A stretch of DNA of 40,189 nt from Desulfobacterales bacterium (GTDB taxonomy: Bacteria > Desulfobacterota > Desulfobacteria > Desulfobacterales > SpSt-501). The notes beneath the pieces are model-generated. The model saw nothing but the letters and a program-made list of their open reading frames with translations, ran no database searches and had not been told where the DNA came from. A program made the position numbers and the translations under genes. The number at the start of each line of letters is the position of its first letter. Positions within the stretch are counted from its first letter, which is position 1. The DNA is taken from positions 1 through 40,189 of the forward strand of contig JALOOU010000047.1 in NCBI GenBank assembly GCA_025454255.1. Reading direction: 5' to 3'. Below, one piece after another: positions 34,394 through 40,189 of this stretch.

Positions 34394-35172
34394 AACCCCT
34401 GGGCCCCGCCGAGATCGAAAAGCTCCCGGGCGTACGGCTGGCCGCCGGATCCACCTTCTGCTTTCACTGCCACCCGCTGGTCGCCTGCTTCAACCGCTGC
34501 TGCCGCAACCTCAATCTGTTTTTATATCCCTATGACGTCATCCGGCTGCGGACGCGCCTCGGGATCGGCTCCGACGAGTTTTTAGAACGGCACGCGGATG
34601 TCGTCCTGCGGCGCGGCGACCATTTTCCGGACGTTCTGCTGCGCATGGCCGAAAACCCCGAGAAAACCTGCCCCTTCTTGACCGCCGACGGATGCCGCGT
34701 ATACCCCGACCGGCCGGACACCTGTCGCACCTTTCCGCTCGAGCAGGGGCTGCTGCACGATGCCGCAAGCGGGGCCGACACCCCGGTCTTTTTCTACCGG
34801 CCGCCGGCCTTCTGCCTCGGCCAGCACGAGCCGAAGCGCTGGACGGTCCCGGAGTGGGTGGCCGACCAGGAGGCGGAGACCTACCATCGCATGACCATCC
34901 GCTGGGCGGCGCTGCGACGGATGTTCCGAGAGGACCCCTGGGGCGCGGAGGGCCCGACGGGCCGACGCGCCAAAATGGCCTTCATGGCCGCCTACAACAT
35001 CGACCGCTTCCGCGAGTTCGTCTTCGGCAGCAGCTTCCTCAGGCGATTCAAGGTCCAACCGGAGCTGCTGCGCCGGATCAAAAAAGACGACCTCCAGCTG
35101 ATGCTGCTCGGGTTTGATTGGATCCAGCTGTTCCTCTGGGGCATCAAGAGCCGGAGGCTTAAGCCCGGTTGA
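34390..35172 (+). CDS. YkgJ family cysteine-cluster protein, longer form
   Basis: 260 aa, ATG at 34390 inside the end of the preceding gene. Cysteines occur as 'FCFHCHPLVACFNRCCRNL' near residues 23-41, 'CPFLTADGCRVYPDRPDTCR' near 95-114, and a later 'FCLGQHEP', the arrangement of YkgJ-type metal-binding proteins. The segment 'NLFLYPYDVIRLRTRLGI' follows the first cluster. It is clearly a paralogue of the protein encoded at 36184-36906, which has 'GVACFNRCCRDL' and 'GCRVYPHRPASCR' at matching places. The two lie in opposite orientation around the SDR gene. A role in metal delivery or oxidant sensing is possible but not shown by sequence. Confidence 0.85.
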   Translation: MKPLGPAEIEKLPGVRLAAGSTFCFHCHPLVACFNRCCRNLNLFLYPYDVIRLRTRLGIGSDEFLERHADVVLRRGDHFPDVLLRMAENPEKTCPFLTADGCRVYPDRPDTCRTFPLEQGLLHDAASGADTPVFFYRPPAFCLGQHEPKRWTVPEWVADQEAETYHRMTIRWAALRRMFREDPWGAEGPTGRRAKMAFMAAYNIDRFREFVFGSSFLRRFKVQPELLRRIKKDDLQLMLLGFDWIQLFLWGIKSRRLKPG

Positions 35173-35265
35173 GCGCTCTCGGCGGTCGGCCCGCCGCCCG
35201 TATGCGAGCCGTCCGAAGGTCCCGGCGCGATGACGGGCGGACCGGCGACCGACGGTACCGAATAT

Positions 35266-36081
35266 CTACAGCACCCCCTTCGGCAGGGGCGGCACTTTCT
35301 CCCCGCCCAGCGCGTAGCCTCCGTCCAAGCGCAGCACGCTGCCGGTCATGAACGGGGCCTCCCGCAGGAGGAAGAGCGCGGCCTTGACCACGTCCTCTAC
35401 CGTGCCGGTGCGGCCGAGCAGGGTGTGCTGAAGGATCGCCTGCTTTTCGCACTCCCTCAAGAGACCCCAGCCGCGGGTGCCGGGGCCATGGCGGGTGTCG
35501 ACGAAGCCGAGCATGATCTCGTTCACGCGCACCTCGGGCGCCGCCTCGCGCGCCCAGGTCTCGGTCAGGAGCGAGACCGCGCGGTTGGCGGCGGCATAGC
35601 CGTCGTTGAAGACCGGCGCCGCCGGGCCGCAACGGCCGACCACCGCCGCAATCGAAGAGAGGTTGACCACCGCCCCGTCGCCGGAGGCCTTGAGGTGGGG
35701 CAGGGCGGCGGCGAACACCCAGCGCTTGGCGCGCAGCGTGGTCTCCATTTCGAGGTCCCACTGCTCGTGGGTATAGGCTCCGTGCACCACCGGCCAGCCG
35801 CCGCGCTCGATGTTGTTGACCAGGATGTCGAGGCACCCGAAGCGGTCGACCACGGCCTGCACCATCGGATCAATCGCTTCAGCCTGCCTTAGGTCTGTTT
35901 TGAGGAGGAGATGATCGTGGCCGGCGGCAGCCAGTTCGCCCCGCAGGCGCCCCAGCTCCTCCTCCCAGTCGAAGTAATTCAGGGCGACCCGGGCGCCGGC
36001 ACGGCAGAGCGCCAGGGCAATTGCCTTGCCGATGCCCTTGATGGATCCGAGCACCAGGGCCGTTTTGCCTTTAAGGTCCAT
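35266..36081 (-). CDS. Short-chain dehydrogenase/reductase with altered active site
   Basis: SDR-fold protein of 271 aa, ATG at 36081. The Rossmann start 'TALVLGSIKGIGKAIALAL' gives the GxxxGxG coenzyme motif at residues 12-18. 'LDILVNNIERGG' stands where classical SDRs have NNAG. The active-site region has Ser142/143 ('NLSSIAA') and Tyr162, but the fourth residue after Tyr is Asn166 ('YAAANRA') instead of the near-invariant Lys, and the Ser-Tyr spacing is about six residues longer than in FabG. The C-terminus ends with an SDR-typical 'MTGSVLRLDGGYALGG'. It may be a poor or non-redox SDR, or use another proton relay. It is convergent with the YkgJ-like gene at 34390 and 102 bases downstream of the YkgJ-like gene at 36184-36906. 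Confidence 0.87.
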   Translation of the reverse strand: MDLKGKTALVLGSIKGIGKAIALALCRAGARVALNYFDWEEELGRLRGELAAAGHDHLLLKTDLRQAEAIDPMVQAVVDRFGCLDILVNNIERGGWPVVHGAYTHEQWDLEMETTLRAKRWVFAAALPHLKASGDGAVVNLSSIAAVVGRCGPAAPVFNDGYAAANRAVSLLTETWAREAAPEVRVNEIMLGFVDTRHGPGTRGWGLLRECEKQAILQHTLLGRTGTVEDVVKAALFLLREAPFMTGSVLRLDGGYALGGEKVPPLPKGVL

Positions 36082-36183
36082 GCGACGAACTCCATGACGA
36101 GGTGGCTGGAAGGGCGGCCGCCGGAACCCGCCCGCGGGTGCGAACCATCCCGGCTGCGCGGCGCTGCGGGTGCGGGCGGGTGC

Positions 36184-36906
36184 TCATCGGTCCAGCAACC
36201 GTTGGGCCCACAGGAGTCCTGCGTGCAGCAGCTGGAGGTCTTCGCCCTCGAGCGCAGCGGCCAACGCCTCGCCGAGCGGCCCGGCCTCCTTTATATTTCC
36301 TTGCGCCAGCCGGGCGCGAAACGCATCCAGGTCATACAAGGCCAGTCTGAGCGCAGCGATCGCATCGGCCGGCAGCGGCCCGGGGCGCATCCGGTTTTTG
36401 GCGCTGATGAGCCCCATCATCCGGTCGTTCTCCGCGTTGTAAACGCGAAGCGCCTGGTCCTCGATCCAGCTGCGCACCGTACGCTCCCGCGCCGTGTCAA
36501 AACCGCCGCAATGCGGCTCGCGAAGGAGGTAGAAAGATGCCACGGCGGCGCCGGTCGCGCGCACGCGGCTCAGCGAGCGCACCAGCGGGTAGGTGCGGCA
36601 GGAGGCCGGCCGGTGGGGATAGACCCGGCAGCCGGCCGGTGAGACGAAGGGGCACACCCGGGTGTGCTCATCGGCCGGTTTCAGCGTGACCACCGGCAGC
36701 CCCGAAGCCGGCCCGATGTGCGTGCGGGTGTAGCGCTCGAGGAAGCGGCCGGAGGGGAGGCCCAGCCCCTGCCGGAGGCGCAACACGTCATAGGGGGTCA
36801 GTGCCTGCACGAGATCGCGGCAGCACCGGTTGAAGCAGGCCACGCCGGGGATGCATTCGAACCGGAAAACGGTCTCCTCTGTGATGGGGATCAATGTGTG
36901 CTCCAC
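36184..36906 (-). CDS. YkgJ family cysteine-cluster protein
   Basis: 240 aa from a GTG at 36906, chosen because GGAG lies five bases upstream; an ATG at 36939 is in frame without a ribosome site. Clusters 'FECIPGVACFNRCCRDL' near residues 17-33 and 'CPFVSPAGCRVYPHRPASCR' near 87-106 match the paralogue at 34390-35172, followed by 'REPHCGGFDTARERTVRSW' where the paralogue has a Cys/Pro-rich segment and 'WTVPEW'. The function is unknown; the cysteines should bind a metal. It is transcribed away from the apr operon and shares the 460-base region with it, so its promoter and that of aprB are divergent. Confidence 0.85.
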   Translation of the reverse strand: MEHTLIPITEETVFRFECIPGVACFNRCCRDLVQALTPYDVLRLRQGLGLPSGRFLERYTRTHIGPASGLPVVTLKPADEHTRVCPFVSPAGCRVYPHRPASCRTYPLVRSLSRVRATGAAVASFYLLREPHCGGFDTARERTVRSWIEDQALRVYNAENDRMMGLISAKNRMRPGPLPADAIAALRLALYDLDAFRARLAQGNIKEAGPLGEALAAALEGEDLQLLHAGLLWAQRLLDR

Positions 36907-37366
36907 GGCCGCTCCAACCGGTCGACGTATCGCCAGCACCGGATCTGGGTGTGGTCGATTTTGGGGCCGGTGTCAATCGAATTTTGCCGGGTGCCAGCCT
37001 GCTCCGACCCCATTTTGTGCCACTTGCGGCCAACGAGCCTATATGTAGTGATCACCAACACCCGGCAATCGTTCGGAATTCGAGTGTTCAAAAATTCTTG
37101 ACAAGCGCTGGTTCGTGATGGTAAGGGTTTTCTTCCGCCAAAATTTATCTTCCTGATATGACGTGTTATTTTTCATTTTTAACTGCGAAGCCGCCGGCTC
37201 CTCGCAACCGGCGCGGCGAACATGAAAACGGATTTTGGCCTGGATGGGCTGAGAATTGTTTCAACCAACGAAGGGAGGTGCAAAAACCGGATAGTTGAGG
37301 CTGATCGTGGACACAGCTCGAAACCCCAAGTTGAATCATCATAACCACTCCTGAGGAGGTACTTAG
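36907..37366. other. 460-base regulatory region between the YkgJ-type gene and aprB
   Basis: No gene is seen. The section 37080-37180 is AT-rich and carries the best promoter-like element (see separate entry). The remaining ~230 bases before aprB would form a long leader with GC-rich inverted words near 37185-37215 and a strong ribosome site (GAGGAGG at 37353-37359 region) seven to eight bases before the aprB ATG. Confidence 0.5.
37098..37126 (+). promoter_or_regulatory. Candidate promoter of aprBA
   Basis: A consensus -35 TTGACA (37098-37103) is followed after 17 bases by a weak -10 (GTAAGG, 37121-37126) in an AT-rich patch. The poor -10 suggests either an activator or that the start lies elsewhere in the AT-rich stretch up to 37180. 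Confidence 0.35.
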
Positions 37367-37807
37367 ATGCCAAGCTATGTCATTCAAGAAAAATGCGATG
37401 GTTGCAAGGGCGGCGAGAAGACCGCCTGCATGTACATCTGCCCGAACGATCTGATGGTGCTGGACCCGACGGCCATGAAGGCCTACAACCAGGAGCCCGA
37501 TCAGTGCTGGGAGTGCTTCTCCTGCGTGAAGATCTGCCCCACCCAGGCGATCGAAGTGCGCGGCTATGCCGACTTCGTCCCGTTGGGAAGCAGCATCATG
37601 CCCATGCTCGGCACCGAGGATGTCATGTGGACCTGCAAGTTCCGCAACGGTCTCATCAAACGCTTCAAGTTCCCCATCCGGACCACTCCCGAAGGGGCGG
37701 CCAATGCCTACGAAAGCCTGCAGGGCAAGGACCTGGAGAGCCAGCTGCTGAGCACGGAAGAGGCCGAAGGCCGGCAAATGCCGCGGCCCAAGGAGCTCGT
37801 GAAGTAA
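37367..37807 (+). CDS. aprB: Adenylylsulfate reductase beta subunit
   Basis: Iron-sulfur subunit of dissimilatory APS reductase, 146 aa, which passes electrons from the membrane Qmo complex to the FAD of AprA. Two [4Fe-4S] sites are visible: 'CDGCKGGEKTACMYICP' (Cys near residues 10, 13, 21, 25) and 'CWECFSCVKICP' (near 47, 50, 53, 57). The long insertion between C13 and C21 is characteristic of AprB. The C-terminal tail ('RFKFPIRTTPEGAANAYESL' onwards) wraps around AprA in known structures. The ribosome site is strong. It is followed by an 84-base spacer with a hairpin, then aprA. Confidence 0.98.
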   Translation: MPSYVIQEKCDGCKGGEKTACMYICPNDLMVLDPTAMKAYNQEPDQCWECFSCVKICPTQAIEVRGYADFVPLGSSIMPMLGTEDVMWTCKFRNGLIKRFKFPIRTTPEGAANAYESLQGKDLESQLLSTEEAEGRQMPRPKELVK

Positions 37808-37834
37808 TCCACCCTTTGCCGTGGACTCAGACCC

Positions 37835-37854
37835 GACCAGGCGAGGGCCTGGTC
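37835..37854 (+). repeat. Stable hairpin in the aprB-aprA spacer
   Basis: Perfect eight-base arms GACCAGGC (37835-37842) and GCCTGGTC (37847-37854) with a four-base loop and no T tract. It is likely an mRNA stabilising or processing element between the two subunit genes, placed 37 bases before the aprA start. Confidence 0.6.
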
Positions 37855-37891
37855 TCAACGCATCCGATCAATCCTACAAGGAGGAAGACAT

Positions 37892-39868
37892 ATGGCATTG
37901 CCGAACAAACCCAAGGGTGAACTCAAGGCTGTCAAGGATCCCGAAGTCGTCGAGAAAGAGGTGGATATCCTCATCGTCGGCGGCGGCATGGCTGCTTGCG
38001 GCACCGCGTTTGAAATCAAAAAATGGCTTCAGCCCAACCAGACCGTCATGCTGGTGGACAAAGCGGCCCTCGAGCGCTCCGGCGCCGTGGCCCAGGGGCT
38101 CTCCGCCATCAACACCTACATCGGCGAGAACGCCCCGGACGACTACGTCCGCATGGTCAGAAACGACCTGATGGGCCTGGTCCGCGAGGACCTGATCTTC
38201 GACCTCGGCTGCCACGTCGACGACTCGGTGTGGCTGTTCGAGGAGTGGGGCCTGCCGATCTGGAAAAAGGACGAAGCCGGCAAGAACCTGGACGGCAAGA
38301 AGGGCCTCAAGATGGGGACCCTGAAGTCCGGGGCCAAACCGGTCCGCACCGGCAAATGGCAGATCATGATCAACGGCGAGTCCTACAAGCGGATCGTCGC
38401 CGAAGCCGCCAAGAAGGCGATCGGGGACACCAACATCCTCGAGCGCGTCTTCATCGTCGAGCTCTTCCTGGACAAGAACAAGCCCAACCAGATCGCGGGC
38501 GCGGCCGGCTTCTCGGTGCGCGAGAATAAAGTCTACATCTTCAAGTGCAAGACCTGCATGATCGCCTGCGGCGGCGCGGTCAACATCTATCAGCCGCGCT
38601 CGGTCGGCGAGGGCAAGGGCCGCGCCTGGTACCCGGTGTGGAACTCCGGCTCCACCTACTACCTGGGCGCCAAGGTCGGCGCCGAGCTCTCCATGATGGA
38701 AAACCGCTTCACGCCGGCCCGGTTCAAGGACGGGTACGGCCCGGTCGGCGCTTGGTTCCTGCTCTTCAAGGCCAAGACCCTGAACGGCCTGGGCGAGAAC
38801 TTCGCCGCCTCCGATGCGGCCAAGGCCGAGCTGCAGAAGTACGCCCCTTACGGGACCGCCGCCATCACCCCGACCTGCCTGCGCAACCATCTCATGCTCT
38901 TCGAGATGAAGTCCGGACGCGGCCCGATCATCATGGACACGGTGACCGCTCTGGCCGAGCTGGGCAAGACCATGGACAAGAAGGAGCTGAAGCACCTGGA
39001 GTCCGAGGCCTGGGAGGACTTCCTCGACATGACCTGCGGCCAGGCCAACCTGTGGTGCGCCACGAACACCGAGCCCGAGAAGAAGAACTCCGAAGTCATG
39101 CCGACCGAGCCCTACCTGCTCGGCTCCCACTCCGGCTGCTGCGGGTTCTGGGTCTCCGGACCGGACTTCGACTGGGTGCCGGATGCCTACAAGGTCAAGG
39201 CCGACAACGGCAAGGTCTACAACCGCATGACCACGGTCTTCGGCCTGTTCACCTCCGGCGACGGCGTGGGCTGCTCCGGCCACAAGTTCTCCTCGGGCTC
39301 CCATGCCGAGGGGCGCATGGCCGCCAAGCAGATGGTGCGCTATGCCAAGGACCATGCCGACTTCAAGCCCGAGCTGCCCATGAGCAAGGAGCAGATCGTC
39401 GACCACGTCTACAAGCCGGTTCGGACCTACCTGGCCAACTGCACCTACTCCACCCACGAAGACTTCAACCCGAACTACATCAAACCCAACGGGATGATGT
39501 ACCGCATGATGAAGGCCACCCACGAGTACGGTGCCGGCACGGCCACCTACTACATGACGACCTCCAAGAACCTCGAGATCGTCATGGAGATGCTGCAGTG
39601 GATGCGCGAGGACTGCGAGAAGCTCGCAGCCGGCGACCTGCACGAGCTGATGCGGTCCTGGGAGATCATCCACCGCATCTGGACGGTGGAGTCGCACCTG
39701 CGCCACATCCAGTTCCGCAAAGAGACCCGCTACCCGGGCTTCTACTACCAGGCCGACCACCCCGGCCAGGACGACAAGAACTGGTTCTGCTTCGTCAATT
39801 CCAAGTATGATCCCAAGGCCGCCAAATGGGACGTGTTCAAGAAAGACTACATCAAGCTCATCCCGTAG
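37892..39868 (+). CDS. aprA: Adenylylsulfate reductase alpha subunit
   Basis: FAD catalytic subunit of dissimilatory APS reductase, reducing adenosine 5'-phosphosulfate to sulfite and AMP in the cytoplasm. 658 aa, full length. AAGGAGG lies seven to eight bases before the ATG. FAD fold: 'VDILIVGGGMAACGTAFEI' (residues ~24-42); 'ERSGAVAQGLSAINTYIG'; 'CGGAVNIYQPRSVGEGKGRA' (~229-248); the substrate-pocket region 'MMENRFTPARFKDGYGPVGA'; 'LLGSHSGCCGFWVSGPDFDW' with the active-site His; and 'GDGVGCSGHKFSSGSHAEGR'. The sequence is of the sulfate-reducer type rather than the sulfur-oxidiser type, judged by overall likeness to Desulfobacterota AprA. Codons end overwhelmingly in C or G, as expected of a very highly expressed gene. 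Confidence 0.98.
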   Translation: MALPNKPKGELKAVKDPEVVEKEVDILIVGGGMAACGTAFEIKKWLQPNQTVMLVDKAALERSGAVAQGLSAINTYIGENAPDDYVRMVRNDLMGLVREDLIFDLGCHVDDSVWLFEEWGLPIWKKDEAGKNLDGKKGLKMGTLKSGAKPVRTGKWQIMINGESYKRIVAEAAKKAIGDTNILERVFIVELFLDKNKPNQIAGAAGFSVRENKVYIFKCKTCMIACGGAVNIYQPRSVGEGKGRAWYPVWNSGSTYYLGAKVGAELSMMENRFTPARFKDGYGPVGAWFLLFKAKTLNGLGENFAASDAAKAELQKYAPYGTAAITPTCLRNHLMLFEMKSGRGPIIMDTVTALAELGKTMDKKELKHLESEAWEDFLDMTCGQANLWCATNTEPEKKNSEVMPTEPYLLGSHSGCCGFWVSGPDFDWVPDAYKVKADNGKVYNRMTTVFGLFTSGDGVGCSGHKFSSGSHAEGRMAAKQMVRYAKDHADFKPELPMSKEQIVDHVYKPVRTYLANCTYSTHEDFNPNYIKPNGMMYRMMKATHEYGAGTATYYMTTSKNLEIVMEMLQWMREDCEKLAAGDLHELMRSWEIIHRIWTVESHLRHIQFRKETRYPGFYYQADHPGQDDKNWFCFVNSKYDPKAAKWDVFKKDYIKLIP

Positions 39869-39916
39869 GGCATGGATCGGACTGTGAGTAGACGAATTCG
39901 GACCTGAACCTAAACG

Positions 39917-39952
39917 CCTCCAGGTGCCGCAAGGCACCTGGAGGTTTTTTTT
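39917..39952 (+). terminator. Strong rho-independent terminator after aprA
   Basis: A perfect 12-base-pair stem (arms 39917-39928 and 39933-39944) capped by a GCAA tetraloop is followed by eight T residues. It ends the aprBA transcript 48 bases after aprA, so qmoA is probably transcribed from its own promoter or by read-through. Confidence 0.95.
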
Positions 39953-39972
39953 GGCTTGAGCCCCCCGCCGGC

Positions 39973-40024
39973 GTCCGAATACGAAGCGGCTTTGTCGGCC
40001 GAGAAAGCCCTTTCGCATTCGGAC
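39973..40024. repeat. Large imperfect inverted repeat upstream of qmoA
   Basis: Arms 39973-39993 and 40004-40024 pair at 18 of 21 positions around a 10-base centre. The outer part (GTCCGAAT / ATTCGGAC) is perfect. No T tract follows. It lies about 100 bases before the qmoA ATG. Confidence 0.6.
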
Positions 40025-40121
40025 CACGATCGGGCCTCGCGGATGTCGCCTGCCGAGGGCAGGCCGGGTTTTCAATTCAACCACTGTTTGGGACCAGCAC
40101 AAGCAAGCACGGAGGGAAGGC

Positions 40122-40189
40122 ATGACGGACGAAAAGGCAGCCCCTGTGAGCGGAAGCATCATGGTTGTCGGCGGAGGCATCAGCGGCCT
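40122..40189 (+). CDS. qmoA: Quinone-interacting membrane-bound oxidoreductase subunit A, 5' end only
   Basis: Only 22 complete codons are in the window. The ATG at 40122 has GGAGGGAAGG just upstream. Residues 13-22 ('IMVVGGGISG') start an FAD-binding fold. QmoA is an HdrA-like flavoprotein subunit of the QmoABC complex that gives electrons from menaquinol to APS reductase. The assignment relies on this fold start plus the fixed aprBA-qmoABC gene order of sulfate reducers; the fragment alone would not be enough. Confidence 0.8.
   Translation, partial: MTDEKAAPVSGSIMVVGGGISG

Noticed and set aside
37874..40180. A 768-codon minus-strand frame covering aprA
   Set aside because: Artefact of the extreme C/G-ending codon use of aprA; it also runs through the aprA terminator.

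Overview
The window comes from a GC-rich chromosome of a sulfate-reducing bacterium. At the right end lie aprB and aprA (both subunits of dissimilatory adenylylsulfate reductase) and the first codons of qmoA. That order (aprB-aprA-terminator-qmoA), the AprA sequence and the translation-gene order point to Desulfobacterota (former Deltaproteobacteria), probably a Desulfobacterales-like lineage. The placement is inferred from protein sequence alone. Codon use is strongly C/G-ending, so long antisense reading frames are common and have been ignored.

Layout. (1) 1-3.6 kb: an M20 amidohydrolase and a truncated family-5 ABC substrate-binding protein on the minus strand, divergent from an RpiR/SIS regulator, with a near-perfect 16-nt palindrome in the shared promoter region. 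(2) 3.6-12.1 kb, plus strand: a GntR/UTRA regulator, an AprA/fumarate-reductase-like flavoprotein, a GltD-like Fe-S/FAD/NAD(P) oxidoreductase, a three-part tripartite tricarboxylate transporter (TctC, TctB, TctA) and a TauE/SafE permease. It reads as one regulated operon that imports an organic anion and processes it by a redox flavoenzyme. A type II 2-haloacid dehalogenase homologue with a full set of family catalytic residues faces its end. This cluster is the best candidate for an undescribed system.

(3) 12.9-31.2 kb, minus strand: a long housekeeping superoperon. In transcription order it runs infC, rpmI, rplT, pheS, pheT, a MerR-type gene, tRNA-Gly(CCC), then a terminator/attenuator, then rimP, nusA, infB, ylxP, rbfA, nrnA, truB, rpsO, pnp, an M16 peptidase, dut and a metallo-beta-lactamase hydrolase. 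Several junctions overlap by a few bases. RNA hairpins occur at infC/rpmI, pheS/pheT, tRNA/rimP, the infB stop codon and rpsO/pnp. IF-3 appears to start at an AUA codon.

(4) 31.4-36.9 kb: small housekeeping and accessory genes: a TadA-like deaminase, a lone HsdR-N-like protein, a dGTPase (dgt), three YkgJ-type cysteine-cluster proteins and a divergent short-chain dehydrogenase lacking the catalytic lysine. (5) 36.9-40.2 kb: the apr/qmo sulfate-respiration locus with a long leader, an intercistronic hairpin, a strong terminator after aprA and a large inverted repeat before qmoA.

No insertion sequence, prophage, CRISPR array or rRNA gene was recognised.
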